Origin: Amphibalanus amphitrite
Taxonomy: Eukaryota > Arthropoda > Thecostraca > Balanomorpha > Balanidae
DNA length: 64,000 nucleotides
Direction: 5' to 3'
Assembly: GCF_019059575.1 (NCBI RefSeq)
Contig: NW_024881851.1
Span: 446,501-510,500 of the forward strand
Each line of letters opens with the position of its first letter. Position 1 is the stretch's first letter. Position numbers and translations under genes: made by a program. Positions 24,150 to 35,650 of this stretch are shown in pieces. The notes beneath the pieces were generated by a model. That model saw only the letters and a list, made by a program, of their open reading frames with translations, did no database searches and was not told the DNA's origin.

Positions 24150-26072
24150 TTAACTGGTCGATAAAAACAATGGTAAGTGTTTACAAAGTAATATTAAGGC
24201 ATGGGTCGGGTGGACTACCATTTATATATTTTTCTTTTTAGTTAAAAAAAAAATTCATAGTGTCAGGGCTGTGACGAAAAATAAGTGGCCTAAATCCGAT
24301 GAGAAAACAGGATTTGGGGGTACCCTAGGTTTGGCTCCTGCATGAGTTGCCCCCCCCCCCCCAAAACGCAAGCCTGGATCCGCCAGTGGGCCCCCAGGTC
24401 CCAAGACCGTCTTTGAGAGCTTCTCGTCAGCCTTTGAGGGGTCCCAAGCAGGCCTCTGAAAGCCCGGTTAGTCAAGGACCCAAGTAACTCTCCAGTTCCC
24501 AGCTTGTGATAAATGAAATTCCGAAGTGGCAGGTGGGTAATAATTGAACGCTATCGGTAGCAAAAATTTGAAGACGATGTTGTCATCATGTCTCGTAAAC
24601 GAAAGTAACTTTTCCGAAGGACAAAGTTACTCTCCTAAAAAAGGCTTGCGAACTGCGTTCAAACTTTCTCTATTGATAATGTTTGTCATCTGTTTTCTAA
24701 TGAAACAAGACCCTATTGATTATTGGATTAGCCATTTGGACTATTGAACAATGGACAATACCGTCACCACTTCCGACTCGTTTCATAAACCAGGGGTGCG
24801 ATCACGACAGACCGATATCGGTTCCCTCTGAATGAATGTCTGTCTTCGGTCCCTCTCGTATCAGCTTGGAGTTTGAACAACTTTCGGTTGAGTTGCGCCA
24901 CCGTGGGTCGCAAAAGGGCCGTTTCGATCTGGCTTGGGTGCTGTAATATTCAGGCCCTCTCAGTCATCAGGCGACGGCGGCGTCATCCCTGTCACCGGCG
25001 AGGGGCCTCTCGCACCGGCGCAACGACATGCCCTTTTGGGAATTGGGAGGCCCTCTCAGGTCAGCTGGTAACAGTGAAATAGGAATACTAACTACCCTGT
25101 GCCCTTCTCGGCCGACATACGGCGCTCACAAGCAAATATTACAAACGAATGACGTCCCAAGGCATTACAATACATTTCCATACTGGCGCTAGCGCGTCCG
25201 TGGTCTCGAGCGTCACGGGTCTCTCCTATTTGGCTGCGCACTTGGCCGGCCGCTGTAATACATTGAAGATACACGAGTAACAGGGCGGTGCACTCCCCAG
25301 CTACTACGCAGGTGAAATGTGGTGGCGAGAGATCACAGAATCTGGGGAAAGCTCAGGTTTGCATTATCCTGTTATAACGACAACAAAAACATTAGAGTTT
25401 GAGTTGCACGATAAAACACACAGTCATAATGAGACATAACACACGGCCATCATTCTGTCCCCAGGTCGGTAGCCGCAGCTGGAGACGGGAGAGAGGCCGC
25501 GCGGCCGCCGGGGCCGTGGCCGCCGCGGGCCAGCCACCGCCTCGGCGCTGCCCGCCGTATCGCAGCCACTTTACCGCTGGCGGACGGCCCGATCCGGCGG
25601 CACCACCGACCCCAGCTGGACCCGTCCGCAAAACTCACCTCTTCTAGAAGCTGCTCCTTGAGAAATGTGTACGGACGAGTGAAGAGAGTACGAGCGGAAA
25701 CCGACCAGCCACGAACTGACCACTCACGTATGCGTCGCGTCAACTGACGCCACGGCGCGAAGACGCTGACTGGGTGCGGCCTTGAACGCTGCCCTCCGGC
25801 TACACGGTGAGGCTCGGATCTAGAGGTACGGGGTGACTGCTGTTGGATGCACGTGCACTAAGGGGTGAAAGCGAAAAACTGCATGGGGGCTACACAACTA
25901 CGTACCCGGGGCTGAGTGATTGGGTTTTTCTTGAACAGTGAGGGAGAAAGGGATATAGGCAGGTGGAGGGGGGGGGGAGAGGGAGGGAGCCGGCTTCTTG
26001 TAGGAAAAAAGAGAGAGTTGAAAATTGGGCACTTGACACTATAACTGCTATTGGACCGCCGTTCCATGGCGT

Positions 26073-26121
26073 ACGACCTCTTGACATATGTCAAGAGGTC
26101 GTTGGGGTGATATCACCCCAA
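26073..26121. repeat. Two abutting perfect palindromes (30 bp and 20 bp)
   Basis: 26073-26102 is a perfect 30-bp palindrome centred on GACATATGTC, with arms ACGACCTCTT. 26102-26121 is a perfect 20-bp palindrome (TTGGGGTGATATCACCCCAA). They share one base. No spacer is present in either, so each could extrude as a cruciform. No transposon ends were found next to them. Confidence 0.85.
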
Positions 26122-26249
26122 ACTGACCCTCAATTGCGCGGTAGAAAAGGAGGCCCAGCTTATGCAATTGCATAAACGCCCCATCCCGCATCCGTCCCTC
26201 TTACGCTTCCCGATCTGGGGTGGCGGTCACCCCGGACCCCCCACTGCAG

Positions 26250-26465
26250 GCAACCGGTGGTAAGGGCAATTGCTCATTCGACTACACCTTTTCCAGGGTG
26301 ACCGTTTGAGCGGCACAGCACGTTATCCCAACGGGACACCCCTGTCCCACCGAGACTCTGTCCATGCCGCTGCGGCGCACCGTCCGCGTCGGTGGTCCGA
26401 ATGGTATTGGCTCCAGCCTCCACAATTATTCTACCATGAGCTCTGCAATGTCTTTTCAGACCGGA
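26250..26465 (+). repeat. Interspersed repeat, copy 2 of 2
   Basis: The diverged partner of about 17856-18055 (GGTGGTAAGGGCAA, CCGTTTGAGCGGCA, CCCAACGGGACA, GAGCTCTGCAATGTC). Non-coding. Confidence 0.5.
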
Positions 26466-26828
26466 AGAGCTTATTTCGACAACTGACAAGCAAAGACCCA
26501 TGCGATAATTTTTAATTTTGGGTAGACGGATGGGGTTTTGCAACCGAGGGCCCTGTTTCTGAGCTACGCTCTACTAATCCGGTATTATCCAACCCCTAAG
26601 CTTCTCGTCCCTCCTCCAAGCTCGAGGTGCTCGGCAGCCATCCTGTAGGGCAAGAACTCAACTTACCGATCGAAATTAAAACATCCCCAGCCGATTCGCC
26701 GCTAGCTGCCTATATCATGAACCGTTTTGAATGTGGTGACCTGCCCTCAGGTGACCTCGGCGGTGAGCTTAAAAGTTCGGCTCGGCGATTTCGCTCACAG
26801 TAGCTATCATATGGTTCCGGAGACCGGA

Positions 26829-27829
26829 ACAGGGTGGACCAAAAAGGATGGAAACATTTTAAACTCGTATAAAACATGTATCATTGCATGCACGTGGCTG
26901 GGAATGATACCAAACAAGAGTACATTTCGTGGAAATTCATAATGGCATCACTCTCATATGCTTTCTCTCGTTTTCAGTCTCTCACAGCAGATGTTCGAAA
27001 TCGACCACCTTCGCGAGACAGGCACAGAGCGACCAGCCTGGCGGCTGACACGATAGCCCGCTTGTATGGCTCACACAGCCTTGCTGATCGCTCTCTTCAG
27101 TTCAGAGGCTTTCTGGACCTTCCTTGTAGACCTGGCCCTTGAGATGACCCCACAGTAAAACATCCATAGGGGTCAGGTCGGATGAGCAGGTAGGCCAGTT
27201 CCGACTGGCACCGCGGGATATCAGCCGATCACCGAAGTGGTTTTTGATGCACTTGAGCGTTGTTTTTGCGATGTGAGGAGGCTGTGAGGTCTTGCTGGAA
27301 CCACATAAGGTGTATGATGAGGCTGCCATGCTTCGTTCGGACTCGCTCTCAGAACTTCCTCAGCGCCGCCTGGTATGCGCTGTTGATTGACGGTCACGGT
27401 GTCGCCGCTCCCTTCCTCGAACCAAAGTGGACACACGGTTCATTTTCCGCTGAGAGCACACCATTTCGGTGACCTTGCTGCTGTGCAGTGACTTTTCTAT
27501 CATCTCATCTCAAGGGCCAGGTCTACAAGGAAGGTCTCTGTGACCTGAAGAGAGCGATCACCAAGACTGTGTGAGCCATACCAGCGAACATGTGTCGTCG
27601 GGCTATCGCGTCAGCCACCAGACCGGCCGCTCTGTGCCTGTCTCGCGAAAGTAGTCTCTTCGAACATTTGCTGTGAGAGACTGAAAACGAGAGAAAGCAG
27701 ATGAGAGTGATGCCGTTATGAATTTCTACGAAATGTACTCTCGTTTGGTACCATTTCCAGTTACATGCATACAATAATGCATGTTTTATGCGAGTTCAAA
27801 ATGTTTCCATCCTTTTTGGTCCACCCTGT
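26829..27829. mobile_element. Fold-back element with long inverted arms and a transposase fragment
   Basis: The ends are ACAGGGTGGACCAAAAAGGA and its complement. The arms are long, about 320 bp each (26829-27147 and about 27505-27829), and include AAACATTTT, TCTCTCACAGCA and the segment GGGCCAGGTCTACAAGGAAG in opposite orientation. The centre and left arm encode, on the minus strand (about 27329-27102), a transposase-like piece: HIAKTTLKCIKNHFGDRLIS then TCSSDLTPMDVLLWGHLKGQ, matching the SPDLTPLDFFLWGYLK region near the third catalytic residue of IS630/Tc1/mariner-type DDE transposases. Because transposase C-terminal sequence lies in both arms, this looks like a tail-to-tail duplication rather than simple terminal repeats. 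It is inactive. Confidence 0.75.
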
Positions 27830-30084
27830 ACTTGGCCGATCGTCACGAAAACGCCACCAATTGATTCTCCGTGTGTGTGATTTCATCAGTTGGTATGAAT
27901 ATAAGAGTGACCTCAGGTCACCTTATTCTCAGTAGTGCCGATTTATAGGATTGCAGCCATATCAAGCGGAACCGTCAAGCTGACCTAGGTCATCGAGGTC
28001 ACCTAAGGTCACAATATTGAAGACGGCTGATGAGTTCCCATATGGCGAATCGTCGGGCGGCGTTTTCGTCTCGATCGACCCGTTGTAGTTCCTGAACTGA
28101 GAACTTTAGGCTGTCATATTATAGGCGAAAACGCTCCAATGAAGTGTCAAGTGACGTCCCATGCTCACCATGGGTCACCTGATGGCATTATAATTGAAAT
28201 AGCTGATGCAATGACATGCGGCGAGCCGGCTTGTGGTGTTTTCGTTTCGATCAACCTGCAGTGGTTCCTGAGTTACTGGATGGCTGACCGCAAAATCGTC
28301 AAGCCGGTCACCAAGGTCGCCATATTTGTCACTGCTGGTGGAGTGGCCATTTAGGGCCTTGGAGTGGCCTACCTTGGGCCTACCGTGATTCGGATTGGAA
28401 TATTCTTTTTTGTCTCGATCAGCCCAATGGTTCCTAAGTTGTAGCAAGGCTATAGAGTTGTAGAATGCCTACAAAGGTGGCGACCAAGCCGAGTAGTGTT
28501 GTCCAGTTCGCCTGGTGCTTGCTGTATTATGGCTATTATAGAGCATTGAGGTCGCAAGGTCACCAAAAATTAAAGAACTGATGTCAACATATTCAAAATA
28601 GATCTTAAAATTGTATTCCACGCTCCAATTAACGTCTTCTTATTTTCCAATGTGTCGGTGCCCGGTGGTTTTATGTTCGGCATGGCTGCGAGTGAAGCTG
28701 TGAGGTTGGCAGTAGTATAGTTAGTGTTGTGCTTATTTTCGTCATCCTTGATCGCTCGTTTTGGTTGCCATTTATAGCGCGGTGTTGCGTGATGGTGGCG
28801 CGTTGAGTGACTCGTTTGAGTTTTTTAATTAATTATTATTGTTAATTTTTGTTTTTTAATTTTAAAATCATCCCGAGGTCTAAAATAAATATCTTCATCT
28901 TGTGGCATTCAAATTGAGTTTTTTTTGCCGTTAGTGGCTAACTACATTAGAGGCCAAGGCCTGGAAGAGGCCATTCGATTTATAAATTAAAGGTGTGCAC
29001 CAGCCTCTTCTATTTCTAATATATGTACAGTTAATGCATTCAATTCAATGTAATTTAATTAATTGAATCATTAAGTTTGAAGTGTGAAAACGTGCCCTGT
29101 TGATAATTCTACTGCGTCCTGTTTGATGGCTTACGACCTAAGGTTTTATGCGAGAGGCTTAAGCCCAAAGGCCTGTAGTATCCACTCCAGTCCAGTTTGT
29201 GAGTGACAGTGTTAACTGTTAGGTAGGTACTTTCCATATGGTAGGGCCCGTTGGGGCAGGGTGAAGTGGAGGTGTCTCTAGTGAGACTGATCTTTGTGGA
29301 AAGTGAACGTGATTTGGATTTGGTACCTACTCAGTGCCTTTAACACTGGCCAGCTTGATATAACCTGCACTCAATTTCATTTCTTTGATTCCTATTCATT
29401 TCTATGGTTCATCTCATGCCATATTTAGAATTATTGGTGCACTTGTATGGTTTTGACAGGCATTAAAAAATCAAATTATATCAGGTACCATGATGCTTGA
29501 CATCCATGAACACACAAGTGAAATAATATGCTAACCAGGTAGTTGTGGGTAGCTGCATGCTGTAATGCAAAGTCCTGTCAAATGATTTTGAATGAAACCA
29601 TTTTATTTTATTTATTATGTTGCGTGAATGCTTAGGTACATATTTGATGCCCAACTTCAATTTCATGTAGATTATCTTGCTGAAACATGCTATTCATATT
29701 ATTGATAAGATGCTTTCTGAGTGCTTCTCTCCTTTTGCACCCTTAAAAAAGCATGAAAAGAAAAAAACATCCTTGTAAGTTGTAAGGCTGAAAAGTGAGA
29801 CCACACATTAATGCTTTGGATACATTTTACAGAAAACATAAGTTACACTGAACCACATACTTGGTCAGGTTAGCTCAGGTAAGCTCAGGTAGGGTAAGCT
29901 CAGGTAAGCTTATGTTATGTTAGGTAAGGGTAGGTCAGGCTAGCTGATGTTTTGCTATTTCTGCTTCTATTTTACCTGATTTTTTTTTAGCAGTGCTGCC
30001 TTCTGACCTTTTGTTACTTTACAGAACACAAACAAATATAATTGAGTAATTAATTTATCCATTATTTTGTATCAAGCATAAGGA
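27830..30084. other. No gene recognised; 5' flank of MED4
   Basis: The part 27900-28560 is rich in AGGTCA/TGACCT half-sites, as in the TTAA elements further right. The part 29870-29945 is a degenerate CAGGTTAGCTCAGGTAAG-type run. A promoter of MED4 presumably lies close to 30084, but I cannot mark a specific element. Confidence 0.4.
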
Positions 30085-33000
30085 ATGGCTCATTCTGGCA
30101 TCAGCACTAGAGAGAAGATCCTTGGACTGATTGATGATATTGAACTAATATCAAGGTGAGTTGATGATTTCATAATGAAAGGCTGTATTCAAAGGCAGTG
30201 CCAGATTATAATTAATGATTGGGAATTGGCAATAAACACCCACTGACCTAGGCCTTGTGATTTTGGTACTGATGGTACTGCTCATTAATGTGCCCTTTTC
30301 ATCAAATTTGTTTTAATTGGCACTTTTGCTTTTAAAAGGCAAGTGCAAAGATGAATATGTGACAAAAGTTCCTCCTTATTTGCCTTTCAGGGAAATGCTT
30401 GACAACTGCACTGCTCCCAAACATCAAAAGCTATCGAGTTCTGAGCATCAACTGCTGACAGAACTACTCATCAAAAAGGATGCTGATCTGAAAGCAGCAA
30501 TGAAGGTAGGTGCCTGCTCCCAGATTTCATATGTCTAAGCAAGATCCTTACAGATAGGAACATTCTCTTAGACAGTAGCTAGAGGGCTGCGACTAGTGAG
30601 TAGAATGATTTTCATTGTGATGAAGTTGGCTTATTGAGTATGGGTTTAAAAAATGTGACCCTAGGTTTCAGTTGTACATAGACACATTGCAGATGATGCT
30701 TGGTATACATAGATGGAACAAGAACCTCTGTACACCAAAGGGCTATGTTTAGAGATGTAGTAGAACAGGGTATGGATTGAAATCGAAAACGTCCCTCCCC
30801 CATCTGGACGATGGTTTAAGTAAAATGGCTACGCGACAACCTGTCCCGTTGCTCAGTTGGTAAAGCATTGGACTCACAGCTGTGAGAGCCCGGTTTTCGA
30901 ATCGCTACAGAGCTAGATATATGAGACTCTTGACAAGCATGATCTGTGGTTGGTGGGAGTAGTCGCAACCAGTGGAAGCCAGTTTAGTTGAACAGGTCAT
31001 ATCTGGGTTTGATGGGCACGCAAAGCTTTGACATTTAAATTATCTCGTTTGCCCGGGATCGCGCGAACAAAGGGAAGGCGTCGGCCCTACGCAGTAAGCT
31101 CTGGTTATTGTGGGCTCCGCCTCCGACTCTGTCAATCCGGCCATTTAGACGTTCGATCTGATGAAAATTTAAAGGAATAAATTTGCACACGTTTAGCTTG
31201 TCTGCTTTTGCCCACGACCACGACCATTCGGTATTTTCAGGAGGCAGAAGAGCAACAAGAGATCCAGGTGAAAATGGACCTCCTAAAGGCAGAAGTCGAA
31301 CAGCAAGACATTGAGCTCAGGGCCTTGCAGAAGAACCTCAAGGACGCAGAAATGAGATTGGTAATTTGTCTGTGTTTTGTTCGCTACTGACACTTCAATC
31401 ATTTAACCAGCGCCTTGCTGGTGGTGTCAGTTTTCTGTTTCGTGCTGGAGGGGGGGGGGGGCAGGGGCGTTTTCACGCCTCCCCCGTGTAACTCAGCACC
31501 TGGGCCACGTAGCGAAACGCGGTAAGCGGCATTCGAGAGATCTTCAAAAATAATTAAGAGAACGCCTCGTTCATTTTAATGTCAGGTCGCCAAAGCTCAT
31601 CAAAGGTTAAATTTTGCCGATTTCAACTATTTTCGAAAACCCGGCGCCTAACTCGGGAACCAATAAAGCTACAGCGCCGCGCAAAGCGCATTCGATAGCT
31701 CCTTCAACGCTCTTTTGCTGCCATCGCCTGATATTTGACCTCAGGTCAACGGCTTAGCCTCCAGAGGGCAAAAACTAAAAATAGCCGTTTCTACGATTTT
31801 TTTCTGTAATAACCTTTGACTCAAGAGAGTCACGACATTGCTTTTGCCAGCACCGTGTTCCTTTCTTCGAGACGCGCCGAATGAACTATAATTTGACCCT
31901 TGATTGAAAGGTCATTTTGAAAAGTTGACCTTAGGTCAAGGTCATGACTGGACCGTTAAAGGTCATGTTTTTGATCAGTCGATCGGTATCGTCGAGCTGA
32001 CCACATTTGATGTTTTTTACCGCTGTAGCAAGTAGCATGTCTCTACCAAAAGTCATGGTAAAAAACTGCTGGGGACCTTTCGTGACCTTAGATGAGGGGC
32101 ACAAAGAAGGGTCACGGGTGTAAGTTTCCGATTCATGGTGTCATGTTCACACACAAACTGATGTTTGAGGGCGTTTAGAACGCCGTTCGTCCAAAAGAGG
32201 CGCATTTCAATTTTCCCCCATTGACTTATAATGGAGAAGTCGCAAAATTGACATGACCTTAGGTCACAGCTATCGAAATTCCGAGATAAACATTTCATGC
32301 ACACTGTTAATGTTATCAATCGCTGGAAGTTTCAAAGCGATCGTTCAGTCGGTGTAGCTATAGCGAGCATTGGAGCTTTTTGAGGTAAGGTCTCTTGATG
32401 TGACCTGGTGACCTGACCTTGAACGACCCGGGTCTGAAATTTTCACAAAATGCGCAGCAAAGATGCATAAATAGATGTGTCGAAAACGGCGGCGCGTAGC
32501 TCCGCCAGTTTTCAGATATTCGCCAAAAACTTGAGGGGGACGTTTTCACGCCCCCTCCCCCCAGCACGGCGCGGGTTAACCCTCGCATGTGTAGGGGGGG
32601 GGGGTCGGATGGACCCCCCCCCATGGTTTTTCGCGAATAACTCGCGTAAAAAGCGGCCGATCGCGACGAAACTTTCAGTACCCTCGCATTGATCAATTTT
32701 ACACCTACCCTGAAAATTTCATGACCCTGACCCAAATGACCTTTGACCTGTGACCTCTTTTCCGAGACCATGTTTGGCCGGAATCGCGATTTCGCGTATG
32801 TCGGCTCGCACTAGCCGCGTGTTTGCAAGCTTTTCGTGGTTTCAAACGTTCAAACATGTGATTTGATGTTACTCCCGTGTGTGTCAAGGTCACCTGAGGG
32901 TCAGGTCAGGTCATTGACCTTTGGTGACCTCGGGTGACCTCGGTTCACTTTTTCGAGTTTTACATGTTTCTAGGCTAGTTTTTGGAGCTGAATTCGAATT

Positions 33001-34348
33001 TAGCAACCATTTGAACATTTACGAAGTAGTTTTGGTGACTTCGTAACATGTTACGAAGCTGTCAGAGTCGGTTGACACGTACTACGAATACCCGTCACGA
33101 CGCCTACTGGTTGACCTGACCTGACCTGACCCGACCTGGTCTAAATGCTTCAAGACATCATCTGTGATCAAAACTAACACGATATTCGTGATCAGCACCC
33201 CGAAAAACCCCTTAGCAGCCACACTTTACGACTTTCTAACAGGTCCCGATTTTCCCGACTTTGGGTCATTGACCTGACCTGGAAGGTCAACCAATGACCT
33301 AGGACCTTAAAATTGGGTATCATCGGCTTCCTCTCGTCACGGGCAACACGCTCGTTTTTTCCGCGAAGCTCTAGCTCGATCAGGGGCCAAACGGCAAGGG
33401 GGGGGTCCAACCGACCCCCCCCCCCCCCTACACATTAAAAGCTGGCAAACGCCGCACGCATGCGAGGGTTAAGCATCGCAAGCATCTCAATATTGACGCT
33501 GTAATATTTTCGGTTCAAGGAAAATGAGCAAAACTGCATTTGTTGGAACCTTGAATGAATAACTTTTCCACTGCCAACAATAACTGGTAAATCTGTGATG
33601 TTACAAAGTGTTAATGAAAATTCATGTGTTCTCAGGCCAACGCTATCTACCAGGCCAAGCAGAAGCTCGAGTCTATAGCCAGGGCGGAGAATGGGCCTGT
33701 GAACGCCGACGATCTGATCCGATATGCGCACCGGATCAGTTCGACCAACGCCGTGAGCGCTCCGCTGTCGTGGCAGCAGGGCGACCCACGGCGACCATAT
33801 CCTACCGGTGAGTCGCGCTGGGGTGGCACGCACCCGTACACAGTCGGCCCGCTAGTAAAGCTTCGATACCGTCTAGGGCCTAGTGTGTAATATCTAACTC
33901 ATTTAATACAATATATGCAGGATGCCTGACTGTATGTCTGTAACGTCTCGCCGTCTGTGGCTCAGATATGGAGATGCGCCGCGGCCTGATGGGTCGGCTG
34001 GTGGACCTGCCGATCGGAGGCCAGCAGCTGCTGCAGCCTCTGCTGGAGCAGCAGCAGCAGTCGGTGGCGGCACGCGGCGCCCAGGAGCCGGCGCCGCCGC
34101 CTCCGCCGCCGCCACCGCCGCCGATGCAGCAGCAGTCCAACCAGCTGCCGCCGCCGCCCCCGCCGCCGCCTCCGCCGCCCCCTCCGCCGGCGTCGGCGGG
34201 CGGCCAGTTCCAGTGGCAGCCGTCGGGCGAGATCCACCTGGGCGTGCAGGGCGGCGCCAGCGTGCCGCTGGAGAAGCCGGCCGCCGCCGCGGACGTGGAG
34301 GTGATGTCCACGGACAGCTCGAGCAGCAGCAGCAGCGACTCGCAGTGA
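30085..34348 (+). CDS. MED4: Mediator complex subunit 4
   Basis: MED4 belongs to the middle module of Mediator, which links transcription factors to RNA polymerase II in the nucleus. Five exons join in frame: 30085-30155, 30391-30505, 31241-31360, 33636-33807 and 33966-34348, all with GT-AG ends, giving 286 residues (human 270). The N-terminal half is the helical coiled-coil part ([20 protein letters not shown]). The diagnostic core is [19 protein letters not shown] followed by [17 protein letters not shown], nearly identical to vertebrate MED4. The C-terminus [17 protein letters not shown] also matches. Between them is a lineage-specific insert with Gln runs and two polyproline tracts (about residues 203-212 and 221-234). 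The start ATG is at the beginning of the first conserved exon. The third intron consists largely of two TTAA elements. Confidence 0.95.
30840..30915 (+). repeat. tRNA-like fragment in MED4 intron 2
   Basis: GTTGCTCAGTTGGTAAAGC resembles a D arm with A box, and CCCGGTTTTCGAATCG a B box with one extra T. The T arm does not close, so this is a tRNA-derived repeat, not a gene. Confidence 0.4.
31407..32575. mobile_element. TTAA-flanked element in MED4 intron 3 (first)
   Basis: It is bounded by TTAA at 31403-31406 and 32576-32579. The ends are inverted and imperfect: left CCAGCGCCTTGCTGG, right (other strand) CCCGCGCCGTGCTGG. Just inside lie GGGGCGTTTTCACGCC and its mirrored partner. Non-coding; it contains many TGACCT/AGGTCA words. 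Confidence 0.65.
32580..33468. mobile_element. TTAA-flanked element in MED4 intron 3 (second), CCCTCGCATG family
   Basis: It begins directly after the TTAA that ends the previous element (32576-32579) and is closed by TTAA at 33469-33472. The ends are inverted (left CCCTCGCATGTGTAGGGG; right GCATGCGAGGG), with a poly-G/poly-C block just inside each. The CCC...GGG termini and the TTAA target are as in piggyBac transposons. The 889-bp interior is non-coding and collinear with 44205-45107. Confidence 0.8.
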
Positions 34349-34613
34349 GCGCCGAGCCGACGCGGGCAGTCGCCTCCGCCGTCCGGGGATCCATGCCGGC
34401 CGCATCGCCGGTATCAGGACATGTCAATGGGCGGCAGTTGGGTGCAAAGACAATAGTGGGCGCTGCGCAGCTGTACTGCCGCGATGCTACTCAGGTTGAG
34501 TGAGTTTCCAGCGAGCCATTTGCGTCATCTGCCTGTCACCATTGTTGTAATTCACCTTATCGATCGCTGTTTTTCATATTGTGTGTACAGTGTAAATATG
34601 GATTGTGCTTTGT

Positions 34614-34619
34614 AATAAA
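34614..34619 (+). terminator. MED4 polyadenylation signal
   Basis: A canonical AATAAA lies 266 bases after the MED4 stop codon, the first such hexamer downstream. Confidence 0.75.
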
Positions 34620-34639
34620 AGACGGTTTTAACCATCTCT

Positions 34640-35650
34640 TGCTTGAATTTATGACACCTGACTTTCTTCCACTTGACTACAAATTGATTGGCTGTATATT
34701 TATTGACATTCGTCGTTTGGTCAAGAACATCTGTAATGTACACGAATGAGAACTCTGGGCTACCACAATGCCTCGGTAAAGGTTCAAAGGTCATAACAGA
34801 AGATCGGTAGGTTCATCCTCTCAGGCCACCAATTGCGGCTTGTTACGGGCAGACACGAGCCGCACAATAGTAAAACACGCCCGCTTGCCGCACAGGTCAA
34901 CGAGTCTGAGCGCAGATCATCGAGGTCTCTAAATGGTCAAACGTTCGAGTCATCAACAAATTTGCGTTCAGCAATTCACAGCCAACCATGCGTTTCAGTG
35001 TCTAACTTACGGCTATGCTTTCCTTATTTATCTATGCCGCCGTTCAGCTTGGACGGATTCTTTGTTTTACAAAATAATGCTAACATGAGATTACATGGAA
35101 AACATGCGGGCAGATCCATTGTGCGTTTGTAAGAGGTGACAACTCGTTGCTGATCTCAACTCGGATGTTGAACGACAGCAAAAGTTGTGCGAGAAGGGGA
35201 AGAACGCCAGTGACGAAACACCTGGGCGTCGTTAATGTTATATAAGGGGAAGACACGGGTTTTCTACCATGGGAAATCATGACCTTGGATGCTCACCGGA
35301 CCGGATCTGCCGGTGTATAAAAATATAAAACAAAGCATTCCCACCACAGAGGTCAGCGATATTCACTTATGCAATGTGGATAACAAATGAGCTAATTGGG
35401 CAATGGTTGCAGTGCATTAGGATGGGTGAAGCGCTAACATGTGGTTTCGATAAAAGTGCATGATAACATAACTATACGTGATACTGGATAGTAACAATGC
35501 GTCGCGTACGTAACGTTTTCACACTCATAGGTCAATCATGCAGATCAGGGAACAATCTGATCCTGTCCAAGCAGACAAGCACTTTAGCAGTTTAGCATCC
35601 CCTCGCATAAGTTGATCGCGACACACTCCCTCGTCACCCTTTCGGAATGG
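34640..35650. other. No gene recognised
   Basis: Intergenic DNA between the converging MED4 and the minus-strand membrane-protein gene. I see no exon. Confidence 0.45.

Larger units (their letters stand above)
19138..24388. mobile_element. Composite hAT-type element with nested insertions
   Basis: The left end CACTGGCGGATCCAGG and the right end CCTGGATCCGCCAGTG are inverted, and both are flanked by the same octamer GGCCCCCA (19130-19137 and 24389-24396), fitting an 8-bp hAT target duplication. The octamer is C-rich, so some chance of coincidence remains. Inside are two TTAA elements, a second CACTGGCGG-ended unit with a minisatellite, and a further left-end copy at 23469 (similar to 19138-19225, including AGGCCTAAAGTGGCC). 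No transposase was recognised. The 5.25-kb length is due to nesting. Confidence 0.65.
24397..26828. other. No certain gene; GC-rich block at about 25440-25750
   Basis: The block at 25440-25750 is CpG-rich. On the minus strand it can be read as YTFLKEQLLEE followed by a consensus donor (GAAGAG/GTGAGT at about 25636), which could be a first exon of the minus-strand gene ending at 13842, but the splice phase cannot be tied to the next exon. I leave it unassigned. Confidence 0.35.

Noticed and set aside
25440..25750. First exon of the minus-strand gene (YTFLKEQLLEE, GTGAGT donor)
   Set aside because: Plausible but unprovable: no phase match to the next known exon and no family similarity.
29870..29945. 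Interstitial telomere repeat (arthropod TTAGG)
   Set aside because: The run is a degenerate mix of AGGTTAGCTC and AGGTAAGCTC words, not tandem TTAGG; the same holds for 5560-5580 and 9240-9270.
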